Position numbers and translations under genes: made by a program. This document shows, in pieces, positions 1 to 8,969 of a DNA stretch of 64,000 nucleotides. The notes under the pieces were generated by a model that saw nothing but the letters and a program-made list of their open reading frames with translations, was not told the origin of the DNA and did no database searches. Each line of letters opens with the position of its first letter. Within the stretch, counting starts at the first letter, position 1. The stretch spans positions 992,001-1,056,000 of the forward strand of contig NZ_JACBZA010000001.1 of the NCBI RefSeq assembly GCF_013408535.1, given 5' to 3'. This DNA comes from Actinopolymorpha cephalotaxi (GTDB lineage: Bacteria; Actinomycetota; Actinomycetes; Propionibacteriales; Actinopolymorphaceae).

Positions 1-2
1 TC

Positions 3-554
3 GCCGGACTCTTCGGCCAGGTGACGACGCCGTGGTGGATCGCGGGCGGGTACGCGATCGAGTTGTACCTCGGGCAGCCGTTCCGCTCCCATGACGACAT
101 CGACGTACTCCTCCTGCGCCGTGACCAGGGAGTGGTCCACGAGGTGTTGCGGGGGTGGGACATCCACGCGGCCGATCCTCCCGGCACTCTCCGGCCGTGG
201 CCCGCGGGGGAGACGCTGCCCGAGTCGGTGCACGACATCTGGTGCCGCGAACACCCGGACGGTCCGTGGCGCGTCCAGGTGATGCTGGACGTGGCCGAAG
301 GCGAGGAGTGGGTGTCTCGCCGCGATCCCCGGATCCGTCGTCCGATCTCCACGCTGGGGCTTCGCTCAGCGGACGGTACGCCGTTCCTCCTGCCGGAGGT
401 GCAGTTGTTCTACAAGGCCAGGGGTGCGCGGCCGAAGGACGAGGCCGACCGTGCCGCCGTCCTGCCACTGCTGAGCCCCGACGCACGTCGGTGGCTGGAC
501 GACGCGCTGGCGCTCACCGCTCCGGACCATCCCTGGCGAGCGGGTCTCGCCTGA
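3..554 (+). CDS. Nucleotidyltransferase of the aminoglycoside adenylyltransferase type, 5' end outside window
   Basis: The frame is open to the left edge, so the true start is probably outside; a GTG at 21 could serve but would cut the N-terminal helix. WWIAGGYAIELYLG followed by RSHDDIDVLLLRRDQ is the GG plus D-x-D nucleotidyltransferase core of the aminoglycoside-2''-adenylyltransferase-like family. The family moves AMP onto an aminoglycoside hydroxyl, but many members have unknown substrates, so resistance is not proven. The C-terminal part (KARGARPKDEAD) also fits the family. It stands alone, and the next gene is on the other strand. Confidence 0.8.
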   Translation, partial: AGLFGQVTTPWWIAGGYAIELYLGQPFRSHDDIDVLLLRRDQGVVHEVLRGWDIHAADPPGTLRPWPAGETLPESVHDIWCREHPDGPWRVQVMLDVAEGEEWVSRRDPRIRRPISTLGLRSADGTPFLLPEVQLFYKARGARPKDEADRAAVLPLLSPDARRWLDDALALTAPDHPWRAGLA

Positions 555-671
555 GCCCGTCCGACCGGCGCCTGACAACCGTGGCTTGACACCTTGGGGC
601 CTCGCAGGCCTCGCATCACCGAGATCCGTGACTGGTGAGCCAGTTCGCGGCTCCTATGCCGCCTACGCCGC

Positions 672-1022
672 CTATGCCTCGTGCGCCGGCCTGGCCTTGT
701 AGGCCCGGACCAGGCGCGCGGGTGCCCGGTGGGCCCAGGCCTCTGTCACCAGCTCCACGACCACCGCGTCCGGCAGCCTCGGATAGGCGACGCGTACGGA
801 TACGAGCCGTCTGCCGTGCCAGTCCTCGGTGCAGATCTCCGGCCATTCGGCGACGGCCTCCCGGATCGCGTCCTCGCCGGGCATCAGGCTGATGCCGTTC
901 TCGTCCAGTCCGCTGGCGAAGCGCGGCCGGCCGTGGACGCGGAACGACGGCCGGCCGCCGTGGTCGTACTCCTCGGCGCCAGGAAAGCTCGCTGCGAGTT
1001 CCCGCACCTGGTCGGAATTCAC
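672..1022 (-). CDS. MmcQ/YjbR-like protein
   Basis: A 116-residue protein with the compact MmcQ/YjbR fold pattern: N-terminal VRELAASFPGAEE, central HGRPRFASGL, and C-terminal ELVTEAWAHRAPARLVRAY, ending near KARPAHEA. Family members are small cytoplasmic proteins, some annotated as DNA-binding, with no settled biochemical role. ATG start at 1022. It is a single gene that shares its upstream region with the divergent exporter at 1179. Function is unknown beyond family membership. Confidence 0.75.
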   Translation of the reverse strand: MNSDQVRELAASFPGAEEYDHGGRPSFRVHGRPRFASGLDENGISLMPGEDAIREAVAEWPEICTEDWHGRRLVSVRVAYPRLPDAVVVELVTEAWAHRAPARLVRAYKARPAHEA

Positions 1023-1121
1023 GCGCCGATGCTACCGACCGGCGCGCCTCGCTCGGTGGACCTCCCACCCTCGCCGAACAGCACTCCGGTGGGTGGAAGT
1101 GAGCTCGACGGTCCCGGATAG

Positions 1122-1140
1122 GGTACCCCCGTAGGGTATG
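1122..1140. promoter_or_regulatory. CsoR-like palindrome upstream of the MFS exporter
   Basis: TACCCCCGTAGGGTA at 1124-1138 has TACCC and GGGTA arms with a 5-nt spacer and lies 40 bp before the exporter ATG. CsoR-type copper sensors bind similar TACCC/GGGTA palindromes. No csoR gene is in the window, so the regulator is inferred. The copper-linked genes that follow make a metal-responsive site plausible. Confidence 0.4.
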
Positions 1141-1178
1141 GTCATCTGGTCGTAGTCGAGTCGAGGAGAAGAGAACTG

Positions 1179-2618
1179 ATGGGTGCCGTCCACAGACCCG
1201 CGCGGCGGCGCGGGCTTGCGCTGGGGCTGATCGCCCTGGCGCAGTTCATGGTGATCATGGACACGTCGATCATCGGGGTCGCGCTGCCGAGGATCCAGAC
1301 CGATCTGGGCTTCACCCAGGAGAACCTGTCCTGGGTCTTCAACGCCTACGTCGTGGCGTTCGGAGGGTTGTTGCTCCTGGGTGGCCGGTTGTCGGACCTG
1401 TACGGTGCGCGCCGAGTCTTCGGAGCCGGCTGGGTGACCCTGCTCGCCGGGTCGCTGGCGGCCGGCCTGGCCACCAGCCCCGGTGTCGAGCTCGCCGCAC
1501 GAGCCGTCCAGGGTGCCGGCTCCGCGCTGATCGCGCCGTCCGCGCTGACGTTGTTGTTCATGCTGTTCGGGTCCGACCCGAAGGAGCTCACCAGGGCGCT
1601 GGCACTCTACGGGGCCGCCGCGCCGGCCGGTGGGACGGCGGGAGTGTTTCTCGGCGGGGTGCTCACGCAGTACGCGTCGTGGCCGTGGGTCTTCTTCGTG
1701 AACGTGCCGGTGGCGCTCCTCGCGTTGTTCGGCAGCCGGGCGCTGATGCCCGCCGGGGGAGGACGCGGCGGATCCGTCGACGTGGTGGGCGCGGTCACGG
1801 TCACCGCCGGCCTGGCTCTCGCGGTCTACGGCATCGTGCGCGCGCCGGAGGTGGGCTGGTTCTCCGGCTCGACCCTGGGCCTGCTCGGTGCGGCGCTGCT
1901 GCTGCTCGTGACCTTCGTCGTGGTGCAGGCCAACCGGCGTGAGCCGCTCATGCGGCTGACCATCTTCCGGCGGCCCGACCTGGCAGGGGCGAACCTCGCA
2001 CAGCTGCTGCTGGGTGCCGCGTGGATTCCGATGTGGTTCTTCCTCAACCTTTACCTGCAACAGGTTCTGGGCTACAGCGAGTTCCCGGCTGGTGCGGCCC
2101 TGCTGCCGATGACCGGACTCATCATGCTCGGGATGATCGTGCTCGCGCCCAGGGCGATGGCCCGCTTCGGCGTACGCACGATAATCGTGACCGGCCTCGC
2201 GCTGCTCGCCGTCGCGATGGGCTGGCTGTCGTTCGTACGTCCCGACGGTAGCTTCTGGGTGGACGTCCTTCCCGCCAGCCTGCTGGCCGCGCTCGGCATG
2301 AGTCTCGCGTTCATCCCGTCGCTGGGCACGGCGATCTCGGCCGCACCGCCCGAGGACGGCGGTCTGGCGTCGGGAATCGTCAACGTCAGTTACCAGGTGG
2401 GCTCCGCGCTCGGCCTCGCCGTCGTCACCGCGATCGCCGCGGCCAACGGAGCCGGCCGGATCGGCGACGTCACGGCACTCACCGACGGGTTCTCGGCCGC
2501 CTTCGTGGGTGCGGCAGTGCTGGCCCTCCTCGGGGCCGGACTCGCCGTCGTCACCGTCCGGGGCAGGCGCGCCGTCGCCGCGACGGACGCCGACCCGGCG
2601 GAGAAGGTCGCCGCCTGA
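1179..2618 (+). CDS. MFS drug exporter, DHA2 (EmrB/QacA) family
   Basis: A 479-residue integral membrane protein, the usual length of the 14-helix DHA2 proton antiporters. The first helix has MVIMDTSIIGVALP, the DHA2 signature, followed by the loop-2 motif GGRLSDLYGARRVF and the antiporter-type motif near GAAAPAGGTAGVFLGG. It should expel a hydrophobic or cationic drug in exchange for protons; the substrate cannot be read from sequence. The start is set by the ribosome site GAGGAGAAGAG 5 bp before ATG. A metal-type palindrome lies just upstream and a strong hairpin follows the stop. Confidence 0.9.
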   Translation: MGAVHRPARRRGLALGLIALAQFMVIMDTSIIGVALPRIQTDLGFTQENLSWVFNAYVVAFGGLLLLGGRLSDLYGARRVFGAGWVTLLAGSLAAGLATSPGVELAARAVQGAGSALIAPSALTLLFMLFGSDPKELTRALALYGAAAPAGGTAGVFLGGVLTQYASWPWVFFVNVPVALLALFGSRALMPAGGGRGGSVDVVGAVTVTAGLALAVYGIVRAPEVGWFSGSTLGLLGAALLLLVTFVVVQANRREPLMRLTIFRRPDLAGANLAQLLLGAAWIPMWFFLNLYLQQVLGYSEFPAGAALLPMTGLIMLGMIVLAPRAMARFGVRTIIVTGLALLAVAMGWLSFVRPDGSFWVDVLPASLLAALGMSLAFIPSLGTAISAAPPEDGGLASGIVNVSYQVGSALGLAVVTAIAAANGAGRIGDVTALTDGFSAAFVGAAVLALLGAGLAVVTVRGRRAVAATDADPAEKVAA

Positions 2619-2639
2619 CGAAGAAGCTCCACGGTTCGA

Positions 2640-2670
2640 GGGCCGGTGACCGAACCACGGTCACCGGCCC
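2640..2670. terminator. Bidirectional hairpin terminator
   Basis: GGGCCGGTGACC (2640-2651) and GGTCACCGGCCC (2659-2670) form a perfect 12-bp stem with a 7-nt loop. It lies between the convergent exporter and CDF gene and can end both transcripts. There is no U-tract, as is usual in actinomycetes. Confidence 0.75.
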
Positions 2671-2720
2671 GGTCCCGTACCGAAGAGGAGTGAGCGGCCT
2701 CGTGTTCACCCGGAGGCGGG

Positions 2721-3782
2721 TCATTCGTGGTGGTGCGAGGTGCGGCGATGCGCGAGCTGACCCTGCGGGCCGAGGGGATTGGTGTGGATGTTGGCGTGGG
2801 AAAGGCGTGGCACCGCGTGCAGCAGACGGTGTTCGGTTTCGTGGGCGATGTCGTGGGCCTCGACGACGTTCAACTGTGCATCGACGGCGATGTCGAGCTC
2901 CGCATGGAGGGCATGGCCGACCCAGCGCAGACGTACGGTCTGCACAGCCCCGACACCAGGAGTCTCGGCGGCCACCTGTTCGGTGAGGTGCACCAGCTCC
3001 GGGTCGACCCCGTCCAGCAGCCGGCCGAAGACCTCGCGGGCGGCACCCCACAGCACGCTCACGATGGCCAGGGTGATCGCCAGGCCGACCACCGGGTCGG
3101 CCCACGACCAGCCGGCCGCGATGCCTCCGGCGGACAGCAGAACGGCGAGGCTGGTGAAGCCGTCGGTGCGGGCGTGCAGCCCGTCGGCGACCAGGGCAGC
3201 CGACCCGATCTGCCTGCCCACCTTGATGCGGTAGCGGGCGACGAGTTCGTTGCCGGCGAAGCCGACCACCCCGGCCACGGCGAGCCAGCCCAGGTTGGTG
3301 ACGGGCCGAGGATGGGCGAGTCGGTCGACGGCCTCCCACGCGGCGAGACCGGCGGAGGCGGCGATGACCAGGACCACGACCAGCCCGGCCAGGTCCTCGG
3401 TGCGGCCGAGTCCGTAGGTGAACCGTCTGCTCGCGGCACGGCGGCCCAGCACGAACGCGATCGCGAGAGGGACCGCGGTCAGTGCGTCCGCGAAGTTGTG
3501 CAGGGTGTCGCCCAGCAAAGCCACCGAACCGGTCACGCCGACCAGGACAGCCTGGGCGAGCGCGGTGACCGTCAGGGCGGCGAAGGAGATCCACAAAGCA
3601 CGCATGCCTCGCTTACTGGCCTCCAGCGCCCCGTCGATCACGTCGGCACTGTCATGACCGTGCGGGGCGACGACGTGCCGGAGCCTGGCGAGCCACGATC
3701 GGGACCCGTGCGCGTGGCCGTGCCCGTGTCCATGTCCGTGCCCATGTGCATGCTTCTGACTGTCAGAGTGGGACGAGGTCAC
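2721..3782 (-). CDS. Cation diffusion facilitator (zinc-type) transporter
   Basis: The N-terminus carries a His-Gly run (about HAHGHGHGHG), a metal-binding tail typical of CDF proteins. Six helices follow. The two metal motifs are HNFAD in helix 2 and HARTD in helix 5; the HxxxD/HxxxD pattern favours zinc over cadmium or manganese. The C-terminal cytoplasmic domain (LRWVGHALHAELDIAVDAQ) is the ferredoxin-like dimer domain. It should pump divalent metal out of the cell by proton exchange. I take GTG at 3782; a TTG at 3842 would add a poor leader. It belongs to the metal group with the oxidase at 3876. Confidence 0.88.
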   Translation of the reverse strand: MTSSHSDSQKHAHGHGHGHGHGHAHGSRSWLARLRHVVAPHGHDSADVIDGALEASKRGMRALWISFAALTVTALAQAVLVGVTGSVALLGDTLHNFADALTAVPLAIAFVLGRRAASRRFTYGLGRTEDLAGLVVVLVIAASAGLAAWEAVDRLAHPRPVTNLGWLAVAGVVGFAGNELVARYRIKVGRQIGSAALVADGLHARTDGFTSLAVLLSAGGIAAGWSWADPVVGLAITLAIVSVLWGAAREVFGRLLDGVDPELVHLTEQVAAETPGVGAVQTVRLRWVGHALHAELDIAVDAQLNVVEAHDIAHETEHRLLHAVPRLSHANIHTNPLGPQGQLAHRRTSHHHE

Positions 3783-3875
3783 GACACAAGGATCACACCC
3801 GAACCCGATTGCAGCACCCCGTGAACAGCGATGCCGGCGCAACCGCGAAACATGTGCACCAGGCCCGGCGGGATC

Positions 3876-5438
3876 CTACGTTCGGTATCCGAGGAGGGTC
3901 ATCATGCCTGCTTCGGCGTGGTAGACGTTGTGGCAGTGCAGCATCCAGATGCCCGGGTTGTCGGCGTCGAAGTCGACCGTGAGTGTCCTGCGGGGCAGCA
4001 CGATCGCGGTGTCCTTGCGCAGGCCGTTGCCCAGGGCGAACGTGTGGCCGTGCAGGTGGATCGGGTGCCACATGGTGGTGGTGTTGACGAAGTTGAGCCG
4101 TACGCGTTCACCGGCCCGCACCGGTGTGACGTGGGACAGGTTGTAGGGCTTGTTGTCGAAGGCCCAGTCGTACTTCATCATCGAGCCGGTCAGCTTCAGC
4201 GTCCGCGTACGGTCGGGGGCGCGGTCGGCGAGCCGGACGTCCTCGGCGGGCTTCAGCTCGCGGTAGGAGACCACGTGGCCGTCGAGTTCGCGAGGCCGCA
4301 CACGTGCTGTTGGGGCAGACCCCGAGCCTGTACGTACGACCGCGAGCGCGGTGGCCTTCTTGCCCTCGGCCAGCGCGACCAGCGGGAAGACGCCGGAGTC
4401 GAGGGTGACAACGACGTCGTAGCGTTCGCCCATGCCCAGCAGGAGGGCGTCGGTCTGCACCGGTTTCACGGCGTACCCGTCGGTGTGGGTGACCGTCATG
4501 CGGTGGCCGCCGAGGGCGACCCTGAACGCGGTGTCCCCGGAGGCGTTGATCAACCGGATACGCAGCCGGGTTCCGGGCTTGCCCCGGTAGGTCGCCGGGG
4601 CGGTGGGCAACCTGCCGTTGACAAGGAAGTGGGGGTAGCGCACGTCGCCCGCGTCGCCGCCGAGCAGGGGACTCGTGGCGCCCATCATCATGTAGCCGCT
4701 GTCGCCACTCATGCCACCACCCATGCCGCGGCGGAGTTCGGCCAGGACCTTCTCGGGAGTCCCGGTGATGCCGTCCAGCCAGTCGTCGAGGACGACGATC
4801 CACTCGTCGTCGTAGTCGAGCGGCTCGTTCGGGTCCTCGACGATCAGTGGTGCGTACAGGCCGCGGTCCAGTTGCGGGCCGGTGTGTGGATGGAACCAGT
4901 ACGTGCCCGGGTTCGCCGCGGTGAACTCGTAGGTGAAGTCCTTACCTGCCGGAACGTCCTTCTGGGTGACGCCGGGTACGCCGTCGGCGTTGTTGCGCAG
5001 GGAAAGGCCGTGCCAGTGCACGGTGGTGTCGGCGGGGAGCTCGTTGGTCAGCCGGGCGCGGACCACCTCGCCCGCGGTGACCCGGATCGGCGTGCCGGGC
5101 AGTTGGCCGCCGTAGGTCCAGGTGGTGACCGTCCTTCCGCCGAGGTCGACCTCGCCGGCGGTGGCGGTGAGGCGGACGTCGCGGACCTTGCCCGGCTTGC
5201 GGGCCGCTTCGGCCGCCCGGACCTGCGGCCCGTCCGGGTCGACGAACCCTGCCGGCAGCCGTCCGGAGGCGTGTGCGGTGGGAGTGGCGGCGGAGTCCTC
5301 GCCCATGGAGCCGTGGCCCATCGACTTGTGGTCCATGGACCCGGCAGAGGTGTTGTCGTCGCCGCAGGAGGCGAGCAGGCCCGCGCTGGCAGTGGCCAGC
5401 GCGGTGCGCAGAAGGGTACGTCGATCAACTGGACGCAT
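3876..5438 (-). CDS. Multicopper oxidase, Tat-exported lipoprotein
   Basis: A 520-residue three-cupredoxin oxidase. All copper motifs are intact: HWHG at 141-144, HPH at 183-185, HPIHLHGH near 457, and HCHNVYHAEAGM at 501-512 with the type 1 Met. The N-terminus has twin arginines (DRRTLLR), a hydrophobic stretch and the lipobox LLASC, so it is probably folded and loaded in the cytoplasm, exported by Tat and anchored as a lipoprotein. Residues 35-48 are Met/His-rich (SMDHKSMGHGSMG), a likely copper-capture tail. The expected role is periplasmic-side Cu(I) oxidation or a laccase-like reaction. The neighbours (CDF, DUF305, DUF6153-like) support copper tolerance. Confidence 0.93.
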   Translation of the reverse strand: MRPVDRRTLLRTALATASAGLLASCGDDNTSAGSMDHKSMGHGSMGEDSAATPTAHASGRLPAGFVDPDGPQVRAAEAARKPGKVRDVRLTATAGEVDLGGRTVTTWTYGGQLPGTPIRVTAGEVVRARLTNELPADTTVHWHGLSLRNNADGVPGVTQKDVPAGKDFTYEFTAANPGTYWFHPHTGPQLDRGLYAPLIVEDPNEPLDYDDEWIVVLDDWLDGITGTPEKVLAELRRGMGGGMSGDSGYMMMGATSPLLGGDAGDVRYPHFLVNGRLPTAPATYRGKPGTRLRIRLINASGDTAFRVALGGHRMTVTHTDGYAVKPVQTDALLLGMGERYDVVVTLDSGVFPLVALAEGKKATALAVVRTGSGSAPTARVRPRELDGHVVSYRELKPAEDVRLADRAPDRTRTLKLTGSMMKYDWAFDNKPYNLSHVTPVRAGERVRLNFVNTTTMWHPIHLHGHTFALGNGLRKDTAIVLPRRTLTVDFDADNPGIWMLHCHNVYHAEAGMMTLLGYRT

Positions 5439-5527
5439 GGTGGAGTTACCTCACGATCGTCGAAGTGCAGCGGTGTGGGAGTACGCCGAAGTCCGGGCGC
5501 GACGAGATCGCGACCGGGTGGGCGTTC

Positions 5528-6019
5528 CTAGATCCGCTGCACCGACAGATCGGCGAGGTGAAGACCGACAGCAGGCAGGTCAGGTGGTCCGCGGGTGCCG
5601 GACCCGCCGACGCCCGTGCCGAGATGGCGTCGCACCGCGGTGCCATCGTCCCGGAGGAGCCGTACCAGCCGGCCGGCGATCATCAGGCCGAGCATCGTGA
5701 GTACGCCCAGGCAGACCGACAGCGGATCCAGCCCCATGCCGGGCCCGCCAGGTTGGTGGGACGACACCGCGAGGTGCATGCCCGGAATGATCGAGGGGGC
5801 GTCGCCACCCATGCCCATGCCCGCCGTGTCAGCCGTCGCCAGGTCGACGTGCTCGGAGGGCTGGCTGGAGTGAGGGGAGTGAGGCGCCCCGGCTGAGGTG
5901 CTCATCGCCGGCGCGTCGTGGGAGGAGGGGTGCCCGAGCGTGTGCATCCCCACAACTCCGAGCGTGAGCAGGCCAAGGAGGAGCAACCGCACCGCGGCGG
6001 ACCCCGACCTGCCGATCAT
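5528..6019 (-). CDS. DUF6153-like membrane-anchored protein
   Basis: A 163-residue protein starting MIGRSGSAAVRLLLLGLL. ATG 6019 is preferred because AGGGAGAA lies 4 bp upstream; a GTG at 6064 is also in frame. It has one N-terminal helix, a Ser/His/Met-rich outer segment (MGMGGDAPSIIPGMHLA), and a second helix (LSVCLGVLTMLGLMIAGRLV). Proteins of this layout, annotated DUF6153 in actinomycetes, often sit beside DUF305 and multicopper oxidase genes, as here. The biochemical role is unknown; metal binding at the outer face is inferred from composition. Confidence 0.65.
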   Translation of the reverse strand: MIGRSGSAAVRLLLLGLLTLGVVGMHTLGHPSSHDAPAMSTSAGAPHSPHSSQPSEHVDLATADTAGMGMGGDAPSIIPGMHLAVSSHQPGGPGMGLDPLSVCLGVLTMLGLMIAGRLVRLLRDDGTAVRRHLGTGVGGSGTRGPPDLPAVGLHLADLSVQRI

Positions 6020-6108
6020 CGCGTTCTCCCTGCTCGTGGCCTTTGGCGCTTCACGGTAACTCACCTGCCTGGGACCCTGCCCACACAGCGCCCGTCGCGG
6101 GTGTCTCG

Positions 6109-6537
6109 TCAGCCCGCGATGTCCTTACGCATGAGGAGAAACGCGTGCCCGGCCGGATAGCCGTCGGCCCGCCCCACCACCTCGAAGCCATGTCGCCGGT
6201 AGAAGCCCGGTGCCTGGAACGAGTGCGTGTGGAGAACGATCTGGGTGCAGGAGCGCGTGCGGGCTTCCTCGGTGACCACCTGGAGCAGTCGGGAACCGAG
6301 GCCGGATCCGCGCCGGTCCTCCCGTACCCACAGGGACTCGATCCAGCACGTGCCGCCCCAGACCCAGCCGGCCACGCCGGCCATGACCTCACCGGCGTCG
6401 TCGCGTACGGCAGCTGTCACCGACCCGCCGAAGACGATCCCCGTCTTCGCGACGTTGAAGCTGTTGATCCGGTCCGCGAGGAAACCGGCGAGCTCCGGGT
6501 CCGCGCTTCCACACCGAACGTCCGTCACCGGCGACAT
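6109..6537 (-). CDS. GNAT family N-acetyltransferase
   Basis: A 142-residue protein with the GNAT acetyl-CoA motif VREDRRGSGLGSRLLQ (R-x-x-G-x-G) and the late motif APGFYRRHGFEVVGR. It has the single-domain length of stand-alone GNAT enzymes. It transfers acetyl from acetyl-CoA to an amine; the substrate is unknown. It starts just downstream of the DUF305 gene on the same strand and ends before the DUF6153-like gene, so it may be read through from one or the other. Confidence 0.85.
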   Translation of the reverse strand: MSPVTDVRCGSADPELAGFLADRINSFNVAKTGIVFGGSVTAAVRDDAGEVMAGVAGWVWGGTCWIESLWVREDRRGSGLGSRLLQVVTEEARTRSCTQIVLHTHSFQAPGFYRRHGFEVVGRADGYPAGHAFLLMRKDIAG

Positions 6538-6556
6538 GCTGCCAGACGCTGCCGGG

Positions 6557-7279
6557 TCAGAGGCTCTTCAGGAGTGCGCGCATCTGGGTGATCTCGGCGG
6601 CCTGGCTGGTGGCGATGTGGGCAGCCAGGCTCTTGGCCGGTGGATAGATGCCCTTCTTTGTTTCGACCTTGGCCATCTCGATCGCGCCGGCATGGTGGCG
6701 GATCATCATCTGCAGGAACATCCGGTCGAACCCCGCCCCCGAAGCGTGGCGCATCCCGTCCATGTCCTCGTTGTCCATCATGCCGGGCATGTGAGGACCG
6801 GGAGTCATGCCGTGGCTCGTCATGTGCGGGCCCGGCATGGTGTGGCCGGGCGTCATGCCGTGACCCGGAGAGTGTTCGCCGGGTTCCTCCATGTGGGGCG
6901 CCATGTCGTGCCCCAGGCTGGGTACGGGTTCGCCCCAGGCCTTCAACCAGGCGGTCATCTCCGCGATCTCGGGCTCCTGGGCCTTCTCGATCCGCTTGGC
7001 CAGTGCCTTCACCTGTGGACTGGACGCACGAGTCGCGGCCAGCTCGCTCATCACCACCGCCTGCTCGTGGTGAGGGATCATTCCCTGCGCGAACGCCACG
7101 TCCTGCGCGTTGTGCTTTCCGGCCGGCGCGGACGCGGTGGGGGACGCGGCACCGGGCTCCTGCGTGGTGCCCGGGTCGCTGGGCCCGCACCCTGTGAGGA
7201 GCGCGCCGATCGCTGTGGCGACGGCCATCAGGGTCAGTTTCTGGTACGGGCGCCGAACGCCGCTCCGTGACAGGCTCAC
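6557..7279 (-). CDS. DUF305 lipoprotein with Met/His-rich insert
   Basis: A 240-residue protein with a GTG start and the lipobox LLTGC, so it should be anchored outside the membrane. Two DUF305 half-repeats are visible: DVAFAQGMIPHHEQAVVMSE near the N-terminus and MFLQMMIRHHAGAIEMAKVE near the C-terminus, each with the HH pair typical of this ferritin-like four-helix family. Between them is a long linker rich in Met, His, Gly and Pro (HGMTPGHTMPGPHMTSHG and more). DUF305 proteins are linked to copper handling in several actinomycetes. The insert looks like a copper sponge, which is inference. Confidence 0.85.
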   Translation of the reverse strand: MSLSRSGVRRPYQKLTLMAVATAIGALLTGCGPSDPGTTQEPGAASPTASAPAGKHNAQDVAFAQGMIPHHEQAVVMSELAATRASSPQVKALAKRIEKAQEPEIAEMTAWLKAWGEPVPSLGHDMAPHMEEPGEHSPGHGMTPGHTMPGPHMTSHGMTPGPHMPGMMDNEDMDGMRHASGAGFDRMFLQMMIRHHAGAIEMAKVETKKGIYPPAKSLAAHIATSQAAEITQMRALLKSL

Positions 7280-7317
7280 GGTGCATCTGGTTACCCAGGC
7301 GGCGAAGACCCGACACT

Positions 7318-7926
7318 TCAGGCGGCGTCGGGGGCCTTCCGCCCGGTGAGCTCGACGGCGGGGCTGTTCCTGCGGCGAGGGCGCAGGTTGAGTACGACGT
7401 CCTCGAAGCCCGCCTCCTCTGCCGCCCGCCGTAACTCCTCCGGCGGTCGGCCGAGGACGTGCCGATGGACTGTGAGGACGAGTCGACCACCAGGCCGCAG
7501 CACCCGCGCGAGCTCGGCGAATCCGTCCGGCAGCCGCCAGAGCATCACGTTGTTCACCGAGATGGCGACATCGAGGCTTGCCGCCTCGGCGCCGGTGACC
7601 TCGGCGGTCCCGCTGCGAAGCTCGACGGTGCCGTTCCGGATCTCGGCCGCGCAGCGTTCGGCCGCCATCCGGCGCATCGTCTCGGACGGGTCGACGCCCA
7701 CCACGTGTCCGGTGGGCCCCACCGCATGCGCGGCGAGCGCCAGCCCCACGCCCGGGCCGTGGCCGACCACCAGCACCTGTTCGCCCGGCTTCAGCTCACC
7801 GGTACCGACCGCCCACCTCTCCTGTTCGGCGTTGCCACGCGCCATGAGCCGGCCGCCGAGCCGGCCGAGGAGTCCCCGTGGATGTCCGAACGCCGGATCC
7901 ACGATGCGTATCAGCAGGTTGTTCAT
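7318..7926 (-). CDS. Class I SAM-dependent methyltransferase
   Basis: About 202 residues with motif I VLVVGHGPGVGLALA (the variant glycine loop G-H-G-P-G), motif II VVGVDPSETM, and the later ARVLRPGGRLVLTVHR. This is the Methyltransf_11 or UbiE-like fold. ATG 7926 (MNNLLIR) is preferred over a TTG 18 bp upstream. The substrate is unknown. It lies alone between the DUF305 and M56 genes, all on the minus strand. Confidence 0.82.
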   Translation of the reverse strand: MNNLLIRIVDPAFGHPRGLLGRLGGRLMARGNAEQERWAVGTGELKPGEQVLVVGHGPGVGLALAAHAVGPTGHVVGVDPSETMRRMAAERCAAEIRNGTVELRSGTAEVTGAEAASLDVAISVNNVMLWRLPDGFAELARVLRPGGRLVLTVHRHVLGRPPEELRRAAEEAGFEDVVLNLRPRRRNSPAVELTGRKAPDAA

Positions 7927-8008
7927 ACCCGGAGCCCACCACAACGCCGGCCCTGGTGCGACACAAAAGCGGGGATACGTGGGAAGAGTTCGGTAGGCAC
8001 GGCGTACG

Positions 8009-8965
8009 TCAGTGGTGCGGTGCCGACGTCGTGGTGGCCTGTTCGAAGAGGTGCTCGCCCTGGCGTTCGACGGTTGCTCCGCCCACGGTCACCACGACCA
8101 GGAGCGCGACGACGGCGGCGATCCCGGCGCGGACGTGCCGAGTGGGCGGGTCGATGAGGGCCTGAACCCTCGTCGGTACGTCACCTCCGACCGCGGCGGT
8201 CGCGGCGCCGTCGGCCCGCGCGGGCAGAGCGGACAGGGTGGACACAGCCCGGGTGTGAGCCTGGCGGGTGAGGGCGGCGCGTGCCAGGGCCCGGGCCACG
8301 AGGCGGCGGTTCGCCACGTCCGCGGCGGCGTCCTCGTCGGCCCAGCGTTCCACCGCATGGCGTACGGCCTGGGACATACGTGAGAGGAACGGGTTCGACG
8401 CCGCCGCGACGTCCGCCGCGAGGATCCACCAACTGTGCCGGTGCCGGACGTGGGACCGCTCGTGCGCGAGCAGGGCTGCCTTCTCGTCGTCGGTCAGGGG
8501 CGCCAGCATGCCCCGGGTGACGATGATCCGGCCGGTGGCCTCCGGTGTGGCGAACGCGTCGGGGACATCGCTGTCGACCACCACCACCGCGCCGGGCTCG
8601 CCGAGCCGTCCGCAGGCGCGGTGGATCCGCAGCAACGCGCGGGTCCGTGCGGCCAGCCGCAGCATCGTCCGTACACACACCACGGCGAGTACACCCAGGG
8701 CGATCTCGGCGATCGCGGGCGCGATCGGTGCCAGTGCACGTAGCCGCTGTGGTGACCAGGGGCCGAGTTCGGCGATCTCCGCGTCCTGCCCGATCCAGGT
8801 GAACGCCGTGACCGCCAGCACGAACCACGCCGCCGCGCTGACCGCCAGTCCGGCGGGGACGAGCAGCCTGGTCGCCAGGGCCGGGGGAAGGCTCCGAGCC
8901 AGCGCGGGCGCGACCCAGCCGTACGCGCCGGCGCAGGCCAGGACCACAACCACGGATCCGATCAT
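8009..8965 (-). CDS. M56 (BlaR1-like) membrane metallopeptidase
   Basis: A 318-residue membrane protein with helices near 1-25, 38-62 and 85-110, then a cytoplasmic zinc protease domain with HERSH (HExxH) at the centre, a downstream ERWADEDAA third ligand, and a last helix near 285-305. This is the compact M56 type found next to BlaI/MecI repressors in actinobacteria. It lacks a penicillin-binding sensor domain, so the signal is unknown. It lies 4 bp after the BlaI-like gene. By analogy it cleaves or inactivates that repressor. Confidence 0.87.
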   Translation of the reverse strand: MIGSVVVVLACAGAYGWVAPALARSLPPALATRLLVPAGLAVSAAAWFVLAVTAFTWIGQDAEIAELGPWSPQRLRALAPIAPAIAEIALGVLAVVCVRTMLRLAARTRALLRIHRACGRLGEPGAVVVVDSDVPDAFATPEATGRIIVTRGMLAPLTDDEKAALLAHERSHVRHRHSWWILAADVAAASNPFLSRMSQAVRHAVERWADEDAAADVANRRLVARALARAALTRQAHTRAVSTLSALPARADGAATAAVGGDVPTRVQALIDPPTRHVRAGIAAVVALLVVVTVGGATVERQGEHLFEQATTTSAPHH

Positions 8966-8969
8966 CGGA

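Noticed and set aside
1032-2060. A 342-codon Arg/Gln/His-rich minus-strand frame opposite the DHA2 exporter
   Set aside because: Composition is typical of antisense high-GC DNA, and the exporter frame is clear.
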